Positions 1 to 6,846 of a stretch of DNA of 10,692 nucleotides are shown here, piece after piece; position 1 is the first letter of the stretch, and each line of letters starts with the position of its first letter. A program made the position numbers and the translations under genes. Source of the DNA: CAZBZG01 sp964496245 (lineage in GTDB: Bacteria; Planctomycetota; SZUA-567); assembly GCA_964496245.1 (NCBI GenBank), contig CAZBZG010000158.1, positions 1 through 10,692 of the forward strand. The letters are read 5' to 3'. Below the pieces are notes generated by a model. It was not told the origin of the DNA and did not search any database. It was given only the letters and a program-made list of their open reading frames with translations.

Positions 1-11
1 GATTCTGCATC

Positions 12-30
12 GGGGGTGAGGGCGGGGGGG
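12..30 (+). other. G-quadruplex-like G-run cluster
   Basis: Four runs of three or more G (five G, TGA, three G, C, then seven G that can be split GGG-G-GGG) fit the usual G3+N1-7 quadruplex pattern. It lies about 70 nt upstream of the -10 box of the toxin-antitoxin operon. The motif is visible; folding and function are inferred. The rest of positions 1-100 shows no gene I can support. Confidence 0.4.
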
Positions 31-77
31 CACGACCTCCCCTGGCCCCATGTCCCTTTGCGGGGAGCGAAAAACGC

Positions 78-107
78 TTCCCTCATGCTACCGGTGTTCG
101 CTATAAT
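78..107 (+). promoter_or_regulatory. Candidate sigma70-type promoter of the toxin-antitoxin operon
   Basis: A perfect TATAAT hexamer at 102-107 lies 30 nt before the antitoxin start. A weak -35 (TTCCCT, 3 of 6 matches) at 78-83 sits 18 nt upstream. The poor -35 fits a promoter that is autoregulated by the TA complex, but no clear operator palindrome is visible. It is the only good -10 box before the downstream + strand genes, so it may drive them too. Confidence 0.5.
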
Positions 108-137
108 GTCGGCCATGCGGCGATCGAGGAGTCCCTC

Positions 138-326
138 ATGAGCGCGACGGTCAAGAAGGATGAAGTGAGACGGATCTTGGCGGAGCTTCCGGACGATGCC
201 ACATGGGACGATCTGATCCATCAGATCTACGTTGTCGAATGTGTGGAGAAGGGTCTCGCGGACTGCGAAGCGGGGCGGACAACCTCCCATGAGGACGTGA
301 AGCGCAAGCTTGATCTTTCGGAATGA
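138..326 (+). CDS. RelB/ParD-like antitoxin of a type II toxin-antitoxin system
   Basis: A 62-residue acidic protein with a start set by a GAGGAG ribosome binding site at 126-131, 6 nt before the ATG. The N-terminal half (through WDDLIHQIYVVECVEKGLAD, about residues 23-42) looks like the helical core of small addiction-module antitoxins. The tail ends in an acidic/basic helix with HEDVKRKLDL, often seen in proteins annotated as RelE/ParE partner antitoxins. Its stop overlaps the toxin start as ATGA, so the two are translationally coupled. The expected role is to bind and neutralise the toxin and, with it, repress the operon. The assignment rests on size, composition and the toxin partner rather than on a diagnostic DNA-binding motif. 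Confidence 0.75.
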   Translation: MSATVKKDEVRRILAELPDDATWDDLIHQIYVVECVEKGLADCEAGRTTSHEDVKRKLDLSE

Positions 327-607
327 AGCTTGTCTGGAGCGAATCGGCAGAGGGCCAAGTCCTGGCGATCCGGCAGTACTACGCCGCCTATTCTCCGGCG
401 TATGCGCACGTCATCTGTCAGAAGATCAGCGCCCGCGTAGAGCAGTTGGTGGAGTTCCCTCTGTCCGGTAGGATGGTGCCTGAATACGGACAGGACCAGG
501 TCAGAGAAGCGATCGTACCTCCCTATCGCGTGCTCTACCACGTCCAGCCACACCAATTGGAGATTCTCGCTGTTGTGCATAGGCGGCAGGATCTTGGGGA
601 AGGTTGA
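323..607 (+). CDS. RelE/ParE-superfamily toxin
   Basis: A 94-residue protein with the RelE/ParE layout: an N-terminal strand and helix (MKLVWSESAEGQVLAIRQYY), a central helix pair, then LVEFPLSGRMVPEYG (about residues 46-60), REAIVPPYRVLYHVQ and a C-terminal strand with ILAVVHRRQDL. The pattern of a P-x-SGR loop followed by an R-E-x-x-x-x-x-Y-R-V-x-Y strand is characteristic of ParE-like proteins. These poison gyrase (ParE) or cleave mRNA on the ribosome (RelE); the sequence alone does not say which. The length is normal for the family and the gene is intact. Base composition appears less GC-rich than in the genes that follow, consistent with separate acquisition. Confidence 0.85.
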   Translation: MKLVWSESAEGQVLAIRQYYAAYSPAYAHVICQKISARVEQLVEFPLSGRMVPEYGQDQVREAIVPPYRVLYHVQPHQLEILAVVHRRQDLGEG

Positions 608-620
608 ATTGCCCGGTCAC

Positions 621-1049
621 ATGCCCGACCGCTCGCTCGCCCACATCGCCTACGTGGTCCAGGACATGGACCGCGCGCTCAAGCGGTTTCGCAAGGAAGG
701 CGCCGAGATCCTCGTCCCGCCCACGCAGGACCCGGTGCAGGAAGCCACGGTCGCGCTGCTCGAGATCGACGGCGGGGTAAAGCTGGAGCTCGTGGCCCCG
801 CTGCCGGACGGCACCGGCCCCATGCGCGCGCGGCTCGAACGCGGAGGCGGGCTCGACCATCTCTGCTACGTCGTGGACGCGCTCGACGACGCGCTCGCAG
901 CCGAAGAGGCGGCCGGCGCTCTCGTGGTGCGCGCACCCAGCTTCGCCCGCGCCTTCGGACGGCACGTCGCCTTTGTGCAGCGCCGCAGCGGCCTCGTGCT
1001 GGAGCTCATGACACGCGAGGAGACCACGCCCGATGGCGAGCGGGACTGA
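621..1049 (+). CDS. VOC-fold protein resembling methylmalonyl-CoA epimerase
   Basis: A 142-residue protein with two beta-alpha-beta-beta-beta halves typical of the vicinal oxygen chelate (glyoxalase/epimerase) superfamily: SLAHIAYVVQDMDRALKRF opens the first half and LDHLCYVVDALDDALAA the second. Candidate metal ligands fall where the family has them: H8, E56 (VKLELVAP), H80 and E128 (LVLELM). The AFGRHVAFVQRRSGLVLEL stretch closely resembles the end of methylmalonyl-CoA epimerases, which move a proton at the alpha carbon of an acyl thioester. Given the downstream ACP and FkbH genes, the substrate could be an acyl-ACP; that is inference. ATG621 is chosen because the fold begins right after it. 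A TTG at 609 with GGGGAAGG at 596-603 is a real alternative start. The end overlaps the next gene by 17 nt. Confidence 0.8.
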   Translation: MPDRSLAHIAYVVQDMDRALKRFRKEGAEILVPPTQDPVQEATVALLEIDGGVKLELVAPLPDGTGPMRARLERGGGLDHLCYVVDALDDALAAEEAAGALVVRAPSFARAFGRHVAFVQRRSGLVLELMTREETTPDGERD

Positions 1050-1980
1050 ACGTTCCTACGACGAGGCCTGTGCGTGGCTCGCAGAACACTACCCCGCCTG
1101 TGCGCGCGGGTTCCTCTTCCAGACCGCGCCCGCGCTTCGCCACGCGCTCGAACCCACGGCCCGAAAGGTGTTCGATTTGCACGCACGGACCTGCGCCGGC
1201 GATCCGGACCGACAGCGCCAGTGCCTCGAAGCGCTGATCGCCATGACCGTGGACTTTCTGCGCCTCCAGGGGCGCTTCCGCAAGACCGGACGCTACGCCC
1301 GCGCGACCAGCGGTGAACTCAAGGAGGCGGTGTACTTCGACCGCGCGACCATGGAGGAGGGGTACCTCGACGCGCTCTTCTTGAGCTACGCGTTCTGGCC
1401 CAACCAGGTCCGGCTCCACCAGTACTTCCTCGACGCGTTCGCGCCACTCGTCGCGCCCGAGAGCCGCGTGCTCGAGGTGGGAACGGGCACGGGTCTGGCC
1501 GCGCACGCGCTGCTTGCAGCCGCGGCGCCAGCGTCCTACACGGGCGTGGACGTGAGCCCGTTCAGCCTGGCCTACGCGCGCGCGGTCGTCGGCCTCCTCC
1601 CGGCCGGGCGGACGGCTGTGGAGTGGGTCCAGGGAGAACTGGGCAACGTCGACGCGCCCGTGCCCGACGCGCTCGCGGGCGGGTCGTTCGAGGCGGCGGT
1701 CTGCGGCGAGGTGCTCGAACACGTGGACCGGCCGGACGCGCTCCTCCATGCGCTCAGGACCGCGCTCGCGCCCGGCGGCCGGCTGTTTCTCACGACCTGC
1801 GCCAACATGGAGGCTGCGGACCACGTCTTCCTCTTCGCATCGGTGGATGCGATCCGCGCCTGTCTGCAGGCAGCGGGACTGACGGTCGCGGACGAATGCG
1901 TCCTGCCCGTGCCCGGCTTCGAAGCCGAAGAACGAACGCCCGTGAACTACGCATGCATCCTGCACGAGGAGAACGCATGA
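1033..1980 (+). CDS. SAM-dependent class I methyltransferase
   Basis: A 315-residue protein. Residues 1-130 form a mainly helical N-terminal region that I do not recognise. The Rossmann core follows: motif I VLEVGTGTG at 146-154, the acidic end of strand 2 in YTGVDVSPFSLAYAR, motif IV-like CGEVLEHV at about 224-231, then a LAPGGRLFLTT strand, all typical of methyltransf_11/25-type enzymes. The substrate is not visible from sequence. In FK506-type pathways an O-methyltransferase (FkbG) acts on ACP-bound intermediates made by FkbH, so an O-methylglyceryl-type product is a reasonable guess. GAGGAG at 1017-1022 lies 10 nt before the ATG. Its TGA overlaps the ACP start as ATGA, which suggests coupled translation and a shared pathway. 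Confidence 0.85.
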   Translation: MASGTERSYDEACAWLAEHYPACARGFLFQTAPALRHALEPTARKVFDLHARTCAGDPDRQRQCLEALIAMTVDFLRLQGRFRKTGRYARATSGELKEAVYFDRATMEEGYLDALFLSYAFWPNQVRLHQYFLDAFAPLVAPESRVLEVGTGTGLAAHALLAAAAPASYTGVDVSPFSLAYARAVVGLLPAGRTAVEWVQGELGNVDAPVPDALAGGSFEAAVCGEVLEHVDRPDALLHALRTALAPGGRLFLTTCANMEAADHVFLFASVDAIRACLQAAGLTVADECVLPVPGFEAEERTPVNYACILHEENA

Positions 1981-2213
1981 GCGATCCGCTTTTCGCGGTC
2001 TTTGCCGAGACCCTGGAGGTGCCGGCCGGAACCCTGACCGACGATTCCACGCCGGACAACACCCGGCAGTGGGACTCGCTCAAGGCCATGGACCTGGTCT
2101 CCGCCCTGGAGGACGCGTTCGACGTGGCGTTCACGACCCCTGAGATCATGCAGATGCAGAGCATCGGCCACGCGCGCCGCATTCTCAAGCAGAAGGGCGT
2201 GGAGAACGTATGA
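1977..2213 (+). CDS. Acyl carrier protein
   Basis: A 78-residue protein with the carrier-protein fold. The phosphopantetheine attachment site is in QWDSLKAMDLVSALEDAF, with Ser34 as the modified serine. The following helix 3 region (FTTPEIMQMQSIGHARRIL) resembles carrier proteins that work with FkbH enzymes in trans. It would hold the acyl group as a thioester in the cytoplasm after activation by a phosphopantetheinyl transferase encoded elsewhere. AGGAG at 1967-1971 sets the start, which overlaps the methyltransferase stop; its own stop overlaps the fkbH start (ATGA at 2210-2213). This tight coupling on both sides makes it the dedicated carrier of this operon rather than the fatty-acid ACP. 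Confidence 0.93.
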   Translation: MSDPLFAVFAETLEVPAGTLTDDSTPDNTRQWDSLKAMDLVSALEDAFDVAFTTPEIMQMQSIGHARRILKQKGVENV

Positions 2214-4036
2214 CGTCGATCCTCACGGATCCGCGCAGCGCAGCCGCGCTCCGGCGCGCCTGGCGGCGTCTCGGTCGGCAGACGGACGCGGCCGGTGCAC
2301 CGCTCTCGATCGGCCTGGCTGCGAGCTTCACGATCGAGCCCCTCGCGCCCCTGGTCGGCGCATTGCTCGCGGACGCCGGCTTCGCGCCGGCCGTGCATCC
2401 AGCCCCCCACAACCAGCTCCTCCAGGTCTGCGCAGATCCGGCGGCCGCGCTGGGGGAAGCGCCGGACGCGCTCGTGCTGCTCTGGCAGATCCAGGACCTC
2501 CTGCGCGAGGACCTCGGCGCGTTCCTCGCGGGCGACGATGCAGCGCTCCCTGCGGCCGCAGCCAAGACGGACGACCTGGCGGCCGCCGTCCGCCGCTTGC
2601 GCGCCCGCACGCCCGCCACGCTCGTCACCAGCCTGCCCTCGTTTCCGTGCCACCCGTGTCTGCGCCCGGCTGCGCCGCTGGACAGCCTGCGCGCGGCCGC
2701 CTTCTTCCGCACCATCACGGCCCGGTGGCAAGACGGCCTGCAGAAGACGGATCCCGTGCACGTCTTGGACCTGGACGCGCTCGAGCGCGAGGTCGGGAGC
2801 CGGGAGAGCCGGGACGCGCGCAAGGCCTACCTCTACCGCCAGCCGTTCAGCGACGCGTTCCTGGTGCGCCTGGCGCGCGAACTGGCCCACTGGATCGCGC
2901 GCGCCCACCAGCCGCCCAAAAAGTGCGCGGTGCTCGACTGCGACGACACGCTCTGGGGCGGGGTCGTGGGCGAGGACGGCCTCGCGGGCATCGCCCTGGG
3001 CGACGCCTTCCCGGGCCGGGCATATGCCGAGTTCCAGGAGTGGCTCCTCCATTGGCACAACCGCGGCGTGCTCCTGGCCCTGGCCAGCAAGAACAACGAA
3101 GCCGACGTGTGGGAGGTCTTCGACAAGCACGACGCCATGCGTCTGCAGCGCGCGCACCTGGCGGCCTGGCGCATCGATTGGCGGCCCAAGGACGTGAGCC
3201 TCCCCGAACTCGCGGCCGAGCTCAACCTCGACCTGGAGAGCTTCGTGCTCTTCGACGACAATCCCGTGGAGATCGACCGCGTGCGACGGGCGCATCCGCA
3301 GGTGGCGTGCGTCCAGCTTCCCACAGACCCGGCCCGGCTCCTGGCGACCGTGCAGGCGGCCGCCCCGTTCGAGCGGCTCGGCACGGTCACGGACGAGGAT
3401 GCAGGGCGCACGCGGATGATGGCCGAAGAGCGCGAGCGCCAAGCCCTCCGCCAGACCCTGACCGAAACCGAATACCTGGCCACGCTCCAGGTCGAGGTGC
3501 TGCCGTTCGAAGCCGAGGCCGAGCACATGGAGCGCGTGGCGCAGCTTATCAACAAGACCAACCAGTTCAACCTGACCACGCACCGCCGCACGCGCGAACA
3601 GGTGCAGGCGCTCGCAGCCGCCTCCGACTGGCGCGTGCTCGCCGCGCGCGTGCGCGACCGCTTCGGCGACTACGGGATCACGTCCGTGGCGCTGATCAAG
3701 CTGGCGGAAGAGACCGCGCAGCTCGACACCTTCCTCCTGAGCTGCCGGGTGCTCGGCCGCGGCGTAGAGACGTCCTTCCTCGCAGCTGTGGCTGCTGCCG
3801 CCGCGGACGCGGGCGCCGCGCGCATGCAGGCGTGGTTCCTGCCCACGGACAAGAACGCCCCAGCGCAGACCTTCCTCCCGGACCACGGCTTCCAGCAGGC
3901 GCCCGACGGCAGCTGGTGGGCGGATGTCACTCCTCTATCCGCTCCGGCTCCGCCCGCGCCTCCCGCTGCGCCGCGCGGATCTCCTCGCGCAGGAGGCGGG
4001 CCACGGTCTCCAGAAACGGAAGATGCCAGCGCGTGA
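2210..4036 (+). CDS. FkbH-type HAD-IIIC enzyme (glyceryl-ACP synthase-like)
   Basis: A 608-residue long-form FkbH protein. Residues about 30-235 form an N-terminal SGNH-like region (IGLAASFTIEPLAPLVG). The HAD domain follows with the nucleophile motif DCDDTLWGG (D243, D245, T247), the LASKNNEADV motif II (S293) and the LFDDNPVEID acidic motif (D349/D350). A GNAT-like C-terminal part carries hallmark strings INKTNQFNLTT, RFGDYGI and SCRVLGRGVE (about 447-520). The family takes 1,3-bisphosphoglycerate, removes phosphate and places the glyceryl group on an ACP. The ACP encoded immediately upstream is the obvious partner. Recognisable FkbH sequence ends near W569-W570; residues 573-608 are a Pro/Ala/Gly-rich tail read from DNA that overlaps the 3' end of the convergent gene. 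GGAG at 2201-2204 supports the start. Confidence 0.93.
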   Translation: MTSILTDPRSAAALRRAWRRLGRQTDAAGAPLSIGLAASFTIEPLAPLVGALLADAGFAPAVHPAPHNQLLQVCADPAAALGEAPDALVLLWQIQDLLREDLGAFLAGDDAALPAAAAKTDDLAAAVRRLRARTPATLVTSLPSFPCHPCLRPAAPLDSLRAAAFFRTITARWQDGLQKTDPVHVLDLDALEREVGSRESRDARKAYLYRQPFSDAFLVRLARELAHWIARAHQPPKKCAVLDCDDTLWGGVVGEDGLAGIALGDAFPGRAYAEFQEWLLHWHNRGVLLALASKNNEADVWEVFDKHDAMRLQRAHLAAWRIDWRPKDVSLPELAAELNLDLESFVLFDDNPVEIDRVRRAHPQVACVQLPTDPARLLATVQAAAPFERLGTVTDEDAGRTRMMAEERERQALRQTLTETEYLATLQVEVLPFEAEAEHMERVAQLINKTNQFNLTTHRRTREQVQALAAASDWRVLAARVRDRFGDYGITSVALIKLAEETAQLDTFLLSCRVLGRGVETSFLAAVAAAAADAGAARMQAWFLPTDKNAPAQTFLPDHGFQQAPDGSWWADVTPLSAPAPPAPPAAPRGSPRAGGGPRSPETEDASA

Positions 4037-5126
4037 TCAGGTGCGCGTGATCCCCGAATGCGGAGTGCTCCTGCAGCTCCGGCGTGCGGATCGTGCGCAA
4101 GTCCCGGAACCGCCAGCCGTGACGGCGGCACACGGCCTCCATGGCCCGGTAGTAGGGCTCGTACCTGGGCCGCAGGAAACGCTCGTACTCGGGGTTGCTC
4201 GGCAGGATGACGAGCTGTACGACCGCCCCCAGACGGTCGGCCCGGTCCAGGGCCTGGATCATGGGGTAGCGCTCCTCCTCGGCCGCAGTCGCGGGATGGT
4301 CGCTCGCGAGCTGCAGAAACGCGGCCGTGTATTCCGGCGGCGGAGCAGCGTTCTCCAGATCCTCGTATTCGAAGCACCGCACCACGAGCCACCGCTGGAC
4401 CGCGGGCCACAGGAACTGGCTGCCGTACGGGCCGAAGGCGGTGATGAGATGGCGCGCGTCGCCCGTGGCCAGGTACGCGGCCTGGCGCTTCCAGAAAGCG
4501 ACCAGATTGGCTTCGGGCAGCTGCCTGCGCGGGACGATGCGGGCGAACCACCTGTCCACGTACTGCCGGAGGTACTCCCGCAGCAATGCGGGGTCGCCGA
4601 GCAGGCTCTCGCGGCTGCGAACGGACCCGCGGAACGCGCGGTGCCGGTCGGCCTGCTCGTAGGGCAGCGCCAGGAGATACGCGTCGAGCGTTCCCTTGGG
4701 CGCCTCCTCGTCCTCCGCTCGTTTCGCAGGGACGGGCGCGCCATGCGACGCCTCGCGGGCTTGGAAGCGGCCGAAGAGCAGGAGCGAGATGTCCTCGAGA
4801 ACCACGATCTGCCGGGGCGGGGTCTGGGTCTCATTGAGAAACTGCACAACGGTCTCGGGCCGGCTCTCGGGCGAGAGCACGGCGCCGGGCACGTTCAGGA
4901 GATCCATGTCGATGATGTTCGACGCCAGACACTCGTGGCGCACGAGCAGCACGCTCTCGGGACCGATGCGACTGTAGAACTCTTTCGTGCGCAGCGTGGC
5001 CATGGGAAAGAAGTCGCGCGCCGGCGGCGCATACACGAGGCAGGCCAGGTAGACCGGGCCGGCCAGGAAGGCGAACACGGCGGCGAACAGGATGCCGTAC
5101 CTAGAACCGGAAGTAGATGAACGCAT
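3927..5126 (-). CDS. Membrane-anchored SGNH/DltD-like partner of the MBOAT protein
   Basis: A 399-residue protein with one N-terminal membrane segment (about residues 10-32) and no cleavage site, so the body is probably extracytoplasmic. The layout matches SGNH-hydrolase-like proteins paired with MBOAT acyltransferases: an opening strand (SVLLVRHECLASN, 58-70), a second strand near 106-119 (QIVVLEDISLLLFG), a third VVQLVILPSNPEY (302-314) and a C-terminal DxxH in GDHAHL (D359, H362). The opening strand normally carries the Ser nucleophile (GDS/GSS-like); here VRHEC occupies that place, so hydrolytic activity is doubtful. Its start overlaps the MBOAT end by 26 nt, with GGAG 9 nt upstream, showing coupled expression. 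It may bind or position the glycan or receive the acyl group. The last 36 codons overlap fkbH on the other strand. Confidence 0.75.
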   Translation of the reverse strand: MRSSTSGSRYGILFAAVFAFLAGPVYLACLVYAPPARDFFPMATLRTKEFYSRIGPESVLLVRHECLASNIIDMDLLNVPGAVLSPESRPETVVQFLNETQTPPRQIVVLEDISLLLFGRFQAREASHGAPVPAKRAEDEEAPKGTLDAYLLALPYEQADRHRAFRGSVRSRESLLGDPALLREYLRQYVDRWFARIVPRRQLPEANLVAFWKRQAAYLATGDARHLITAFGPYGSQFLWPAVQRWLVVRCFEYEDLENAAPPPEYTAAFLQLASDHPATAAEEERYPMIQALDRADRLGAVVQLVILPSNPEYERFLRPRYEPYYRAMEAVCRRHGWRFRDLRTIRTPELQEHSAFGDHAHLITRWHLPFLETVARLLREEIRAAQREARAEPERIEE

Positions 5127-6576
5127 TGGTCGTGGCTCCGCGGTTGAAGAGGATGAGGAGCAGCATACACTGGGCGGTCACGAAATAGACCCACTTGGGA
5201 AACCGGCGTCTTGTCGTATGGCGACCGGCGAGCAGCACGGCCAGGTGCAGCGCGAACACCACGCCCCAGTATTGGATCCAGTAGAGGTTGCGCTGGAAGC
5301 TCGCGAGCGCGGGGCTCCAGTTGGCGAACATGGCCTGCGTGATCTGCCAGGCCTGGCCGAAGGATCCGCTTCGGAAGAAGACGAACGAGTAGGTCATGAG
5401 AAGCAGCGTGAGGAGGCGCACGCATCCGCGCCCCAGCGTGGCCGCACGCGCGCCGGCGCCGGCCAGGCGTTCGAGCAGGCGGCGGAAGAGGAGGTGATCG
5501 ATCAGAAGGTAGACGCCCTGGATGAGCCCGAAGACGAGGAACTGCCACCCCGCCCCGTGCCAGAATCCCACGAGCACCATGGTGATCACCACGCTGCGCA
5601 GCGCAACCCAGTGCTGCCGCAATTGGCTGCTGCCGCGCTTGCGGCTTCGGCGGCCGGCGAGCGAGAGCGGCATGTAGAGGTAGTCGCGGAACCAGCGGGA
5701 GAGCGAGATGTTCCACCGCCGCCAGAAATCCCGGAAGCCCAGCGCGAGATACGGATAGTAGAAGTTGAGCGGCAGCCGAAACCCCATGAGCAGCGCCAGG
5801 CCGATGGCGATGTCGCTGTAGCCGGAGAAGTCGGCATAGAGCTGGGCCGCATAGGCCAGCAGGTAGAGCCAGCAGGTGTGCGCGTGGAAGAGATGATAGT
5901 CCTCCAGCTGGAAGAAGTAGTCCACGTACGGCGCGATGTTGTCGGCGAGCACCATCTTCTTGAAGCAGCCGAGGATCACGAGAAAACCGCCCCAGTAGAT
6001 AAACGCCCAGCGGATGCGCCGCGGACGCACGAGCTGGGGCAAAAACTCCCGCGCCCGCACCACAGGACCGGCCACGAGCTGGGTGAAGAAGCTGATGAAG
6101 AGCGCGAAGTCGCGGAACCGGCGGGTGGGCGCGCTCACGCCCGTGTACACGTCGATGGTGTAGCTCATGGTCTGAAAGGTGTAGAAGCTGACGCCCACGG
6201 GCAGGAGGATGTTCCACGCCGGTACGTCGAGCCCGACGCCGGCCAGCCCCAGCAACCGGCAGGCCGCCTGCACGAAGAAGGCGAGATACTTGAAGCAGAA
6301 GAGGATCGCCAGGTTGGTGCCGAGGCTGACAATCAGCAGCGCGCGACGCTGCCAGAGGTCGCGGGCCCGGCCCAACCCCAGCCCGCAGGCGAAGTCGACG
6401 AGCGTGCTCGCCAGGAGCAGCAGCGCATAGGGATAGTACCAGAAGGCGTAGAAGACATAGCTCGCCGCAAGGAGCAGCCCCTTGGCCGCCGGCCACCGGC
6501 CGTGCGCCAGGAGCAGCCGGTAGCCCGCATACACAAGGCCGAAGAAGACCAAGAACTCGGGGGTGCAGTAGTTCAT
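5101..6576 (-). CDS. AlgI/DltB-like MBOAT family O-acyltransferase
   Basis: A 491-residue polytopic membrane protein of normal AlgI-family length. It begins with the family-typical hydrophobic stretch (PEFLVFFGLVYAGYRLL) and contains the MBOAT core: LVAGPVVRAREFLPQL (168-182), YADFSGYSDIAIG (247-259), FRDFWRRWNISLSRWFRDYL (281-300) and the catalytic GFWHGAGW with H340. The end, FIYFRF, is also typical of AlgI proteins. Members move acyl groups through the membrane onto extracellular glycans or lipids (alginate acetylation, D-alanylation of teichoic acid). Here the donor may be the acyl-ACP of the facing operon, by analogy to DltB with DltC; that is inference. It is the first gene of a two-gene operon with the SGNH-like protein. 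The ribosome binding site (GAGG about 9 nt upstream) is weak. Confidence 0.95.
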   Translation of the reverse strand: MNYCTPEFLVFFGLVYAGYRLLLAHGRWPAAKGLLLAASYVFYAFWYYPYALLLLASTLVDFACGLGLGRARDLWQRRALLIVSLGTNLAILFCFKYLAFFVQAACRLLGLAGVGLDVPAWNILLPVGVSFYTFQTMSYTIDVYTGVSAPTRRFRDFALFISFFTQLVAGPVVRAREFLPQLVRPRRIRWAFIYWGGFLVILGCFKKMVLADNIAPYVDYFFQLEDYHLFHAHTCWLYLLAYAAQLYADFSGYSDIAIGLALLMGFRLPLNFYYPYLALGFRDFWRRWNISLSRWFRDYLYMPLSLAGRRSRKRGSSQLRQHWVALRSVVITMVLVGFWHGAGWQFLVFGLIQGVYLLIDHLLFRRLLERLAGAGARAATLGRGCVRLLTLLLMTYSFVFFRSGSFGQAWQITQAMFANWSPALASFQRNLYWIQYWGVVFALHLAVLLAGRHTTRRRFPKWVYFVTAQCMLLLILFNRGATTNAFIYFRF

Positions 6577-6705
6577 GCAGCCGGGCCTCGCGGCGCGAAG
6601 CGTCCGCGCCTCAGGATCCGCTCCCCAGCCCCTGTCGCCCGGACCGTGTCGGCCCCACCGGCCCGCGGCACGAGCAAAGGGCGTGCGATTCGCGCGATCA
6701 GGACC

Positions 6706-6734
6706 AGTCTACGGGCTTCACACAGGCCCGGCAA
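6706..6734 (-). promoter_or_regulatory. Candidate promoter of the MBOAT-SGNH operon
   Basis: Reading the - strand, TTGCCG (6734-6729, 4 of 6 matches) is followed after exactly 17 nt by TAGACT (6711-6706, 4 of 6 matches). It lies about 130 nt upstream of the MBOAT start. The spacing is ideal but both hexamers are imperfect, and the sigma factor preference of this organism is unknown. Confidence 0.25.
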
Positions 6735-6760
6735 GCCGTTTCGACGCAGGCACCTCACTG

Positions 6761-6825
6761 TCGGAGGGACGCGCCATTCGACAGGCTCATGGCCCTGAGC
6801 GAAGTCGAAGGGCTCCTGCGCGTCC
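6761..6825 (+). repeat. Nested palindromic repeat: TTCGAC-type element inside a GGACGCGC hairpin unit
   Basis: The inner element (6777-6809) has arms TTCGAC/GTCGAA (6777-6782 and 6804-6809) and GCTCA/TGAGC (6785-6789 and 6796-6800). This is the pattern of a dispersed intergenic repeat whose translation gives the familiar spurious peptide FDFAQG. It is flanked by perfect 8-bp outer arms GGACGCGC (6767-6774) and GCGCGTCC (6818-6825). The outer unit starts with TCGGAGGG, the same string as the unit at 6847-6872 on the other strand, suggesting that the inner element landed in the loop of an older hairpin repeat. The structure is seen directly; the insertion history is inferred. Confidence 0.6.
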
Positions 6826-6846
6826 GCAACGCTATGCCTGAAGCGC

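Noticed and set aside
573..620. Upstream ATG573 as the start of the VOC gene
   Set aside because: It lies inside the toxin gene, and the added residues do not belong to the VOC fold. ATG621 (or TTG609) fits better.
1790..3886. 698-codon open frame on the - strand opposite the methyltransferase, ACP and fkbH
   Set aside because: It crosses three well-supported + strand genes and shows no recognisable motif.
5092..6798. 568-codon open frame on the + strand opposite the MBOAT gene
   Set aside because: Its protein is rich in Glu, His, Arg and Pro with no fold pattern, as expected for the antisense of a GC-rich membrane protein gene. The - strand has clear MBOAT motifs.
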